Positions 4,132 through 11,960 of a DNA stretch of 11,960 bases are shown here, in pieces (the first letter of the stretch is position 1; each line of letters starts with the position of its first letter). Origin of the DNA: JAVBKE01 sp031554215 (GTDB taxonomy: Bacteria > Bacillota > Bacilli > JARBTR01); the NCBI GenBank assembly GCA_031554215.1, contig JAVBKF010000217.1, positions 1 to 11,960 of the forward strand, in the 5' to 3' direction. Below the pieces are notes generated by a model. The model saw only the letters and a list, made by a program, of their open reading frames with translations. It had not been told where the DNA came from and did not search any database. A program made the position numbers and the translations under genes.

Positions 4132-7100
4132 TTGTCAGGTCAAATGGTGCAATACGGTCGGCATCGCACACGCAGAAGTTTCGCCCGAATTAGTGAAGAA
4201 TTGGAATTACCGAATTTAATTGAAATTCAAACTTCCTCATACCAATGGTTTTTGGATGAAGGTTTGAAAGAAATGTTTAGTGACATTTCTCCAATTGATG
4301 ACTATTCGGGAAAGCTCAAGCTAGAGTTTATTGACTATAGCCTTGGTGAGCCGAAATATGGAATTCAAGAGTCTAAGGAACGAGATGTGACTTATTCTGC
4401 TCCACTGCGGGTTAAAGTGCGTTTGTATAATCAAGAAACCGGTGAAGTGAAGGATCAAGAAGTCTTTATGGGGGATTTCCCGATAATGGCAGAAACAGGA
4501 ACCTTTATTATTAACGGAGCTGAACGTGTTATTGTTTCGCAACTTGTGCGTTCTCCAAGTGTGTATTTCAATAGCAAGATCGACAAGAACGGTAGAAAAG
4601 GCTACACTGCAACAGTGATTCCGAATCGTGGTGCTTGGTTAGAGTATGAAACCGATGCGAAAGACATAGTTTATGTCCGCATTGACCGTACAAGAAAGCT
4701 ACCAGTTACGGTTCTTCTGCGTGCACTTGGCTTTGGTTCTGATCAAGAAATAATTGACTTGATTGGTGACAACGAATACCTTCGAAATACATTAGAAAAA
4801 GATAATACGGACGGCACAAGAGCCGCTCTATTAGAAATATACGAAAGATTGCGCCCAGGCGAGCCTCCAACAGAAGAAAATGCAAGAAATCTGTTGATTA
4901 CTCGCTTCTTTGATCCGAAGCGCTATGATTTAGCAAATGTTGGTCGTTACAAGATCAACAAAAAGCTAGACCTTAAGAATCGTTTATTCAATCAGAAACT
5001 AGCAGAGCCACTTGTTGATTCAGAGACTGGTGAGGTGATTGCTGACAGAGGGACTTTCCTTGATCGTCGTACTTTGGACAGAATTATCCCATATCTTGAG
5101 AAGAACATTGGCTATTCAACAGTCTCCTTAACTGGCGGGGTGGTAGAAGAAGATGTACAGATTCAGTCTGTCAAAATTCTTTCTCCAAATGATCCAGATG
5201 GTGAATCAGTTTTAACTGTCATTGGTAATGCAAATGTACCAACTGATATTAAGCATATCTCACCAGCAGATATTATTGCTTCAATGAGCTATTTCTTTAA
5301 CCTACTACACCAAGTAGGCGGCACAGATGACATTGACCATCTTGGGAATCGTCGTTTGCGTTCAGTTGGAGAGCTACTGCAGAACCAATTTAGAATTGGT
5401 CTTTCACGGATGGAACGCGTGGTAAAAGAAAGAATGTCGACACAAGACACTGACTCTGTAACCCCACAACAATTAATTAATATTCGTCCAGTGATCGCTT
5501 CAATTAAAGAATTTTTTGGTAGTTCACAGTTATCACAGTTCATGGATCAAACAAATCCATTGTCAGAACTAACTCATAAGCGTCGTTTATCTGCACTTGG
5601 ACCTGGGGGACTCACGCGTGAACGTGCTGGATTTGAAGTACGTGACGTACATTACTCTCACTATGGCCGGATGTGTCCGATTGAAACGCCAGAAGGACCA
5701 AACATTGGTTTGATTAACAACCTGTCAAGTTACGCAAAGGTAAACCGCTATGGTTTTATTGAAACACCATACCGCCGAGTTGACCCTGAGACAGGACATG
5801 TGACAAGCCGTAATGATTATCTTACCGCGGATGAGGAAGATAATTACGTTGTGGCACAAGCGAATGTTCGCCTCAATCCAGATGGTTCATTTGCGGACGA
5901 GGAAGTAGTTGCTCGTTTCCGTGGTGAGAATATCGTAGTGAAGCGCGAACGTGTTGACTATATGGATGTATCACCAAAACAAGTCGTTTCTGCGGCAACA
6001 GCCTGTATTCCATTCTTGGAAAACGATGACTCGAACCGTGCGCTCATGGGAGCGAACATGCAACGACAAGCTGTACCACTGATGCAACCAGATGCACCGA
6101 TTGTAGGGACGGGTATGGAATACAAATCCGGTCTTGACTCAGGTGCCGCTGTCATTTGTAAATTTGAAGGTATCGTTGAACATGTTGAGGCGAAAGAAAT
6201 ACATGTTCGTCGTCTAATTGAAGTCGATGGAAAGAAAGTATCCGGTGATTTAGATCGCTATAATATTCTTAAATTCATTCGTTCAAACCAAGGAACTTGT
6301 TATAATCAGCGTCCGATTGTCCAAGTAGGCGATCAGGTGAAAAAGGGAGAAATCCTTGCTGATGGTCCTTCAATGGACAAAGGGGAGCTGGCACTCGGAA
6401 GAAATGTGCTTGTTGCCTTTATGACATGGGATGGTTACAACTATGAAGATGCGATTGTCATGAGTGAACGCCTTGTCAAAGACGATGTTTACACATCAAT
6501 CCATATTGAAGAGTATGAATCAGAAGCACGGGATACAAAGCTTGGACCTGAGGAAATCACACGCGACATTCCGAATGTTGGTGAAGATGCACTCAAGAAT
6601 TTAGATGATCGCGGGATTGTCCGTATTGGTGCTGAAGTGAAAGACGGAGATTTACTGGTCGGTAAAGTATCACCAAAAGGTGTTACAGAGCTAACAGCTG
6701 AAGAACGTTTACTTCATGCTATTTTTGGAGAAAAAGCACGTGAAGTCCGTGACTCATCACTGCGCGTACCACATGGTGGTGGCGGAATCGTACTAGATGT
6801 GAAAGTCTTCACTCGTGATAATGGGGATGAATTACCACCTGGTGTCAACCAGTTAGTCCGTGTTTACATTGTTCAGAAACGTAAGATTTCTGAGGGTGAT
6901 AAAATGGCCGGACGTCACGGAAATAAAGGGGTTATCTCGAAGATTCTTCCTGAAGAAGATATGCCTTATATGCCAGATGGCACACCAGTTGACATCATGC
7001 TTAACCCACTTGGGGTTCCGTCACGGATGAACATTGGTCAAGTACTTGAACTGCATCTTGGAATGGCCGCAAAGAAATTAGGCATTCGTGTTGCATCTCC

Positions 7101-7710
7101 TGTATTTGATGGTGCAACTGAGGAAGATGTTTGGGGTACCATCAAAGAAGCTGGAATGGCAGACGATGCCAAGACAGTCCTTTATGATGGCCGAACAGGT
7201 GAGGCGTTTGATAACCGTGTCTCAGTAGGAATCATGTATATGATCAAACTAGCGCACATGGTTGACGACAAATTGCATGCACGTTCAACAGGGCCATACT
7301 CACTTGTTACGCAACAACCACTGGGCGGTAAAGCACAGTTTGGTGGACAGCGATTTGGAGAGATGGAAGTGTGGGCACTCGAAGCTTACGGTGCTGCATA
7401 TACATTGCAAGAAATTCTCACTGTGAAGTCCGATGACGTTGTTGGCCGTGTGAAAACATACGAGGCAATTGTCAAAGGTGAAAGTGTTCCAGAACCTGGA
7501 GTTCCAGAATCATTCAAGGTATTGATTAAGGAGCTACAAAGTTTAGGTATGGATGTGAAAATCCTATCAGCTGACGAAAAAGAAATTGAGCTTAGAAACT
7601 TTGATGAAGATGACGATAATCAAAACGATTTTCTGAATCAAGGACAGTTGCTAGAGCCAAAGCAAGATGTCACGGAACCACCAGCAACGCCAGTAAGTGT
7701 CAACGAATAA
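4132..7710 (+). CDS. rpoB: DNA-directed RNA polymerase subunit beta
   Basis: RpoB is the second-largest subunit of the core polymerase and forms one side of the active-site cleft. The 1192-residue product starts at TTG (MSGQMVQYGRHRTRRSFARI), with AGGTGG (4121-4126) 5 nt upstream; an in-frame GTG at 4123 lies inside that Shine-Dalgarno. With this start, numbering agrees with B. subtilis RpoB. The rifampicin pocket has Q469, D472, H482 and S487, the wild-type residues. Other conserved blocks are GPGGLTRERAG, MCPIETPEGPNIGLI, MALMGANMQRQA-type region (ALMGANMQRQA), GYNYEDAI, GDKMAGRHGNKG (922-933) and the C-terminal QPLGGKAQFGGQRFGEMEVWALEAYGAA region in contact with beta'. The tail is acidic (DEDDDNQND) and variable. 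The stop is a tandem TAA TAG. It is co-oriented with rpoC across a 215-nt spacer. Confidence 0.98.
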   Translation: MSGQMVQYGRHRTRRSFARISEELELPNLIEIQTSSYQWFLDEGLKEMFSDISPIDDYSGKLKLEFIDYSLGEPKYGIQESKERDVTYSAPLRVKVRLYNQETGEVKDQEVFMGDFPIMAETGTFIINGAERVIVSQLVRSPSVYFNSKIDKNGRKGYTATVIPNRGAWLEYETDAKDIVYVRIDRTRKLPVTVLLRALGFGSDQEIIDLIGDNEYLRNTLEKDNTDGTRAALLEIYERLRPGEPPTEENARNLLITRFFDPKRYDLANVGRYKINKKLDLKNRLFNQKLAEPLVDSETGEVIADRGTFLDRRTLDRIIPYLEKNIGYSTVSLTGGVVEEDVQIQSVKILSPNDPDGESVLTVIGNANVPTDIKHISPADIIASMSYFFNLLHQVGGTDDIDHLGNRRLRSVGELLQNQFRIGLSRMERVVKERMSTQDTDSVTPQQLINIRPVIASIKEFFGSSQLSQFMDQTNPLSELTHKRRLSALGPGGLTRERAGFEVRDVHYSHYGRMCPIETPEGPNIGLINNLSSYAKVNRYGFIETPYRRVDPETGHVTSRNDYLTADEEDNYVVAQANVRLNPDGSFADEEVVARFRGENIVVKRERVDYMDVSPKQVVSAATACIPFLENDDSNRALMGANMQRQAVPLMQPDAPIVGTGMEYKSGLDSGAAVICKFEGIVEHVEAKEIHVRRLIEVDGKKVSGDLDRYNILKFIRSNQGTCYNQRPIVQVGDQVKKGEILADGPSMDKGELALGRNVLVAFMTWDGYNYEDAIVMSERLVKDDVYTSIHIEEYESEARDTKLGPEEITRDIPNVGEDALKNLDDRGIVRIGAEVKDGDLLVGKVSPKGVTELTAEERLLHAIFGEKAREVRDSSLRVPHGGGGIVLDVKVFTRDNGDELPPGVNQLVRVYIVQKRKISEGDKMAGRHGNKGVISKILPEEDMPYMPDGTPVDIMLNPLGVPSRMNIGQVLELHLGMAAKKLGIRVASPVFDGATEEDVWGTIKEAGMADDAKTVLYDGRTGEAFDNRVSVGIMYMIKLAHMVDDKLHARSTGPYSLVTQQPLGGKAQFGGQRFGEMEVWALEAYGAAYTLQEILTVKSDDVVGRVKTYEAIVKGESVPEPGVPESFKVLIKELQSLGMDVKILSADEKEIELRNFDEDDDNQNDFLNQGQLLEPKQDVTEPPATPVSVNE

Positions 7711-7925
7711 TAGAATTAAACGATTTTTAGCTTGGCTCAGGCGTTCATGCTCAGAAGTCGGTGATAGATCACATGGGGTTCGAGACTTGCCAGCGATTAG
7801 GGATATGGTTTTCTCTTGAATGCGGAAGCATCTTTGGAAAATCATTATCCTTTGTTAGACGGCATATCTACTTCTTCATCGTACGACCATTTATACCAAG
7901 CACTTTAATAAAGGGAGGGTTACCC
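7711..7925 (+). other. Long rpoB-rpoC spacer
   Basis: The spacer is 215 nt and has no recognisable gene, clear promoter or terminator. The rpoC frame is open upstream as far as 7761, but that would encode an unrelated hydrophobic stretch with no counterpart in beta' and it is followed by a good Shine-Dalgarno, so it is read as untranslated. Small elements only: GTGA/TCAC around 7761-7772 and a repeated GCTCAG near 7735 and 7749. Confidence 0.6.
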
Positions 7926-10900
7926 TTGCTAGATGTAAACAATTTTGAGTATATGAAAATTGGTTTAGCGTCTCCAGATAAGATTCGTTCATGGTCTTTT
8001 GGAGAGGTGAAGAAACCAGAAACAATTAACTACCGTACCCTTAAACCAGAACGCGATGGTCTATTCTGTGAAAGAATTTTTGGACCAACGAAAGACTGGG
8101 AGTGTAACTGTGGTAAATATAAACGTGTGCGCTATAAAGGGGTTGTTTGTGACCGCTGTGGTGTTGAAGTAACGCGTGCGAATGTTCGTCGTGACCGTAT
8201 GGGACACATTGAACTAGCTGCGCCTGTTACGCATGTTTGGTATTTCCGCGGAATTCCAAGCCGCATGGGACTTGTTCTAGACATGTCACCAAAAGCACTG
8301 GAAGAAATTATTTACTTTGCTTATTACGTAGTCACTGATGCCGGAGAAACGCCTTTCGAGAGAAAGCAACTTCTTAGTGAAAAAGACTATCGTGCAGCAA
8401 AAGAGAAATTTGGCAATCGCTTCTCTGCTGCTATGGGCGCAGAAGCCATTAAAAAATTACTAGAAGATTTAGATCTTGATAAAGAAGTTCAATTTCTGAA
8501 AGAAGAATTGAAAACTTCACAAGGTCAAAGACGTGTTCGGACAATTAAGCGACTTGAGGCAATTGAAGCTTTCAGACATTCTGGTAACAAACCAGAGTGG
8601 ATGATTCTTGATGCACTTCCCGTGATTCCGCCGGAGCTTCGCCCGATGGTACAGCTAGATGGTGGTCGTTTTGCGACCTCCGATTTGAATGATCTTTACC
8701 GCCGAGTAATCAACCGGAATATTCGTCTCAAGAAGTTGTTAGACCTAGGAGCACCTGGAATCATTGTGCAAAATGAGAAGCGGATGCTGCAAGAAGCAGT
8801 TGATGCACTCATTGATAATGGTAAGCGCGGTCGTCCAGTCACAGGACCAGGAAATCGCCCACTTAAATCATTATCACACATGCTCAAAGGTAAGCAAGGT
8901 CGTTTCCGCCAAAACCTACTCGGAAAACGTGTTGACTATTCAGGTCGTTCAGTTATCGTAGTTGGACCAAACCTGAAGATGTACCAGTGCGGTTTACCGA
9001 AAGAAATGGCGTTAGAACTCTTCAAGCCTTTCGTAATGAAAGAGATGGAAGCAAGAGATCTTGCGAAAAATATCAAGGCAGCAAAGCGTAAGATTGAGCG
9101 CCTTGATGATAGTGTTTGGGATGTGCTAGAATCTGTGATTCGCGAACACCCAGTACTATTAAACCGTGCACCAACACTTCACCGCTTAGGTATCCAGGCG
9201 TTTGAGCCAGTGCTAGTTGAAGGTCGTGCAATTCGGTTACATCCACTCGTTTGTACAGCATACAACGCTGACTTTGATGGTGACCAAATGGCCGTTCACG
9301 TACCGCTTTCAGATGAAGCGCAAGCAGAAGCACGTATTTTGATGCTTGCTGCACAAAACATTTTGAATCCGAAAGATGGTAAACCAGTTGTAACTCCATC
9401 TCAAGATATGGTACTAGGGAACTATTACCTAACACTTGAAAGACCTGGTGCAATTGGCGAGGGCATGATTTTCAAAGACCCGAACGAAGCATTGCTTGCA
9501 TTCCAAACTGGATTTGTCCATTTGCACACACGTGTAGCTGTTAATGCAGGATCTTTGAATAATCTAACTTTTACCGACAAGCAAAAAACGCAGCTGATCA
9601 TTACAACAGTTGGAAAAATAATATTCAATGAAATTTTACCAAAGACGTTCCCATATTTGAACGAGCCTACTAGAACAAATCTAGAGGATAAGACGCCAGA
9701 AAAGTATTTTGTTGCTCCTGGGGCGAATGTTCGAGAACTCATTGCTGCACAAGAAATTGTGTCACCATTCAAGAAGAGTAGCCTTGGTAATATTATTGCA
9801 GAAGTATTTAAGCGATTCCATATTACTGAAACATCAAAAATGCTGGACCGTCTAAAGAATTTGGGATTTAGATATTCCACTCGTGCAGGTATTACTGTTG
9901 GTGTGGATGATATCGTGGTACTACCAGAGAAGCAAGTTGTCCTTGAGAAAGCACAACAAAAAGTTGACTCAGTTATGAAGCAGTTCCGGCGTGGTTTAAT
10001 CACGGAGGAAGAGCGATATGACCGTGTAATTGCTGTATGGAGTGAAGCGAAAGACGATATTCAAGGTAAGCTAATGGCTTCCCTTCATCACCTTAACCCA
10101 ATCTTTATGATGAGTGATTCTGGTGCCCGTGGTAACGCATCCAACTTTACGCAACTCGCTGGTATGCGTGGTCTGATGGCCAACCCTGCTGGACGAATTA
10201 TTGAGTTACCAATCAAGTCAAGTTTCCGTGAGGGACTAACGGTACTTGAGTACTTTATTTCAACACATGGTGCGCGTAAAGGTCTTGCCGATACAGCACT
10301 AAAAACGGCCGATTCAGGTTACTTAACACGTCGTTTGGTTGATGTTGCGCAGGATGTTATCGTTCGTGATGATGACTGTGGTACGGATAGAGGTTTACTC
10401 GTAGCCGCATTACGTGATGGAACTGAGATTATTGAACGTCTCGAAGAGCGTTTACTAGGACGTTACTCTCGTAAGAAAGTACTTCATCCGGTAACGAAAG
10501 AAGTACTCATTGAAGAGAACCAGCTTTTCACCGAGGATATTTCACAGAAAATTGAAGAGCTCGGAGTTGAAGAAGTTTGGATTCGCTCTGCATTCACTTG
10601 TAATACACGACATGGTGTATGTAAGAAATGTTATGGCCGTAACCTTGCTACTGGTCAAGAGGTTGAAGTGGGCGAAGCAGTTGGTATCATTGCCGCACAA
10701 TCAATCGGTGAGCCAGGAACACAGCTTACGATGAGAACATTCCACACTGGTGGTGTTGTCGGAGACGATATTACCCAAGGTTTGCCAAGGGTACAAGAAC
10801 TTTTTGAAGCGCGTAATCCAAAAGGTCAAGCGCTTATCTCGGAAATTGATGGTATCGTAACTGAGATCGTTGAAGTACGAGAGAAGCAGTCTGAAATAAC

Positions 10901-11534
10901 GGTTAAGGGCGAAGTGGATACACGCACATATGCCGCACACTTTGGTGCAAGAATGAAAGTGGCTGAAGGTGAAGCTGTGAAGCGTGGTCAAGAATTAACA
11001 GAAGGATCAATTGATCCTAAAGAACTTTTAAAGGTAACAGATGTGCGTACTGTACAAGAATACCTGTTAAAAGAAGTTCAGCGTGTTTACCGGATGCAGG
11101 GTGTTGAAATTGGTGATAAGCATATCGAAGTCATGGTTCGTCAGATGATGAAGAAGGTGCGCGTCGCTGATGCTGGAGATACTGAAGTGCTTCCGGGAAC
11201 ACTGATGGATGTGAACCAATTTACCGTTGCTAATGCGAAAGTATTACGCGAAGGAAAAGCACCTGCAACAGGAAGACCAGTTCTTCTTGGAATCACTAAG
11301 GCATCGCTTGAAACGGATTCATTCCTATCAGCAGCTTCTTTCCAGGAAACAACGCGTGTACTAACAGATGCAGCAATCAAAGGTAAACGTGACGAGTTAC
11401 TTGGATTAAAAGAAAATGTAATCATTGGTAAATTAATACCTGCTGGAACAGGTATGCAGCGTTATCGTAAGGCAGTACCGGTTCTCACTGAGCTGAAAGA
11501 GGCTGAGAAGGAAGACCGCTATACAATGATTTAA
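7926..11534 (+). CDS. rpoC: DNA-directed RNA polymerase subunit beta'
   Basis: RpoC is the largest core subunit and carries the catalytic Mg site. The 1202-residue product starts at TTG (MLDVNNFEYMKIGLASPDKI), as in B. subtilis; GGGAGGG (7913-7919) lies about 6 nt upstream. The N-terminal zinc-binding domain has C60, C62, C75 and C78. The catalytic loop NADFDGDQMAVH is at 447-458 with D449, D451 and D453 as metal ligands. The second zinc site is C818, C892, C899 and C902. The bridge-helix/trigger-loop region reads GARKGLADTALKTADSGYLTRRLVDV and MRTFHTGGV. The C-terminus has the ASFQETTRVLTDAAIKGKRDEL block that meets the omega subunit region, then a short charged tail. There is no large lineage-specific insertion. 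The only nearby terminator lies in the IS end downstream. Confidence 0.98.
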   Translation: MLDVNNFEYMKIGLASPDKIRSWSFGEVKKPETINYRTLKPERDGLFCERIFGPTKDWECNCGKYKRVRYKGVVCDRCGVEVTRANVRRDRMGHIELAAPVTHVWYFRGIPSRMGLVLDMSPKALEEIIYFAYYVVTDAGETPFERKQLLSEKDYRAAKEKFGNRFSAAMGAEAIKKLLEDLDLDKEVQFLKEELKTSQGQRRVRTIKRLEAIEAFRHSGNKPEWMILDALPVIPPELRPMVQLDGGRFATSDLNDLYRRVINRNIRLKKLLDLGAPGIIVQNEKRMLQEAVDALIDNGKRGRPVTGPGNRPLKSLSHMLKGKQGRFRQNLLGKRVDYSGRSVIVVGPNLKMYQCGLPKEMALELFKPFVMKEMEARDLAKNIKAAKRKIERLDDSVWDVLESVIREHPVLLNRAPTLHRLGIQAFEPVLVEGRAIRLHPLVCTAYNADFDGDQMAVHVPLSDEAQAEARILMLAAQNILNPKDGKPVVTPSQDMVLGNYYLTLERPGAIGEGMIFKDPNEALLAFQTGFVHLHTRVAVNAGSLNNLTFTDKQKTQLIITTVGKIIFNEILPKTFPYLNEPTRTNLEDKTPEKYFVAPGANVRELIAAQEIVSPFKKSSLGNIIAEVFKRFHITETSKMLDRLKNLGFRYSTRAGITVGVDDIVVLPEKQVVLEKAQQKVDSVMKQFRRGLITEEERYDRVIAVWSEAKDDIQGKLMASLHHLNPIFMMSDSGARGNASNFTQLAGMRGLMANPAGRIIELPIKSSFREGLTVLEYFISTHGARKGLADTALKTADSGYLTRRLVDVAQDVIVRDDDCGTDRGLLVAALRDGTEIIERLEERLLGRYSRKKVLHPVTKEVLIEENQLFTEDISQKIEELGVEEVWIRSAFTCNTRHGVCKKCYGRNLATGQEVEVGEAVGIIAAQSIGEPGTQLTMRTFHTGGVVGDDITQGLPRVQELFEARNPKGQALISEIDGIVTEIVEVREKQSEITVKGEVDTRTYAAHFGARMKVAEGEAVKRGQELTEGSIDPKELLKVTDVRTVQEYLLKEVQRVYRMQGVEIGDKHIEVMVRQMMKKVRVADAGDTEVLPGTLMDVNQFTVANAKVLREGKAPATGRPVLLGITKASLETDSFLSAASFQETTRVLTDAAIKGKRDELLGLKENVIIGKLIPAGTGMQRYRKAVPVLTELKEAEKEDRYTMI

Positions 11535-11608
11535 CAGTTGAAATAGTGATAAAGAGAAAAAATGTTTCAGGATAAATCGGCTCTCTGTCAAATAGGAATA
11601 ATAGGGGT

Positions 11609-11651
11609 AAAAAAGTTCGATCAATGTATCATGTTGATCGTGCTTTTTTTT
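11609..11651 (+). terminator. Bidirectional terminator downstream of rpoC, inside the IS end
   Basis: CGATCAA (11618-11624) pairs with TTGATCG (11634-11640) around a 9-nt loop. A run of six A (11609-11614) precedes the stem and eight T (11644-11651) follow it, so it can stop rpoBC transcription on the + strand and the transposase transcript on the - strand. The 44 nt between rpoC and the IS show no other terminator hairpin. Confidence 0.75.
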
Positions 11652-11701
11652 GTTGTCAGAACAAAGAGGAAATGAGAACAAGTTAATTAAAACGAATCAA
11701 A

Positions 11702-11960
11702 TTATTCCTTAATGGAACTAAAAAATGAGTCAGCCTCTGAGTTTTCAAAGGCATCCAGAAAATCCTGATAGTAGAAATAAGCATCTTTAAGCTCATCGGG
11801 AATGGATAGTAAACGATGGACAACATCAGTTTCCATCAGGTATTCCCATTTGAAGTTACCCCATTTGCGGTAGTTCTTATAATCAAGATCAGAGAAACGT
11901 TTCAACAACAGTTTATACAAAGATTTAAGCTGACGGTAGTGTCTGAGCTGAACAGGATCG
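11702..11960 (-). pseudogene. ISL3-family transposase fragment, 3'-truncated
   Basis: The frame is open to the right window edge; the TTG at 11920 is not the start, because in-frame codons before it read DPVQLRHYRQLKS. The 85 visible residues (…NFKWEYLMETDVVHRLLSIPDELKDAYFYYQDF…) match the region of ISL3 transposases after the second catalytic Asp, where a helical segment with RLL...ELK.AY..YQ is typical. The frame then ends at SIKE-stop. The C-terminal region with the catalytic Glu and the GYRNF motif is missing, and only about 120 nt separate this stop from the IS end, too few to hold it; the three reverse frames there show no such motif. It is therefore probably a deleted, inactive copy. 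The N-terminal part lies outside the window. Confidence 0.7.

Larger units (their letters stand above)
11579..11960 (-). mobile_element. ISL3-family insertion sequence, one end (extends past window)
   Basis: Bases 11579-11596, beginning GGCTCTCTGTCAAAT, resemble the terminal inverted repeat of ISL3-family elements, which from memory begins GGCTCTTTGTCAA. The repeat points rightwards, into the element. The transposase remnant on the - strand has its C-terminal side toward this end, as expected for the right end. Insertion would lie 44 bp after the rpoC stop, with GATAAATC (11571-11578) as the flanking 8 bp; the matching target duplication would be outside the window. Family assignment rests on both the repeat and the protein. 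Confidence 0.65.

Noticed and set aside
7761..7925. N-terminal extension of RpoC by 55 residues
   Set aside because: The encoded stretch is unlike any beta' N-terminus, whereas TTG at 7926 has a strong Shine-Dalgarno and gives the conserved MLDVNNFEYM.
9425..10003. 192-codon open frame on the - strand inside rpoC
   Set aside because: It is an antisense shadow of a highly conserved gene, with no ribosome binding site or recognisable protein features.

Overview
The window is a housekeeping region of a low-GC Gram-positive bacterium (Bacillota, class Bacilli). It carries most of the conserved ribosomal protein / RNA polymerase cluster in the order rplK-rplA-rplJ-rplL-ybxB-rpoB-rpoC, all on the + strand. 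RpoB and RpoC read as Bacillus/Listeria/Enterococcus-type proteins, and RpoB residue numbering from the chosen TTG start matches B. subtilis. An LPXTG-like surface protein and an ISL3-type IS remnant at the two ends would suit a member of the Lactobacillales or Listeriaceae. I cannot name a genus.

Layout. 1-347: C-terminal end of a sortase-anchored surface protein with an unusual MPKTG signal. 348-668: a rod-like hairpin, a strong promoter and the rplK leader. 669-1881: rplK and rplA (L11, L1). 1882-2095: a consensus promoter starting 2 nt after the rplA stop, then an L10-type attenuation leader. 2096-3050: rplJ and rplL (L10, L7/L12), closed by a strong hairpin terminator. 3202-3810: a YbxB/RsmC-type rRNA methyltransferase. 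3811-4131: a third strong promoter and a structured leader. 4132-7710 and 7926-11534: rpoB and rpoC, with a 215-nt spacer. From 11579 to the window end: the end of an ISL3-family element with a 3'-truncated transposase on the - strand.

The genes belong to translation and transcription. L11 and L1 bind 23S rRNA, L10 with L7/L12 makes the ribosomal stalk, and RpoB and RpoC are the catalytic subunits of RNA polymerase. The regulation is the most informative part. Two RNA motifs, one before rplK and one before rplA, look like copies of the L1-binding helix of 23S rRNA, which would let L1 repress its own mRNA twice. The rplJ leader has two mutually exclusive pairings (antiterminator, and L10 site plus terminator) that can be traced base by base. 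Three promoters share a 17-nt spacer and an extended -10.

I see no new defence, secretion or biosynthetic system. The ends look rearranged relative to the common Bacillus order: secE-nusG are not directly upstream of rplK, and the rpsL-rpsG-fusA group does not follow rpoC.
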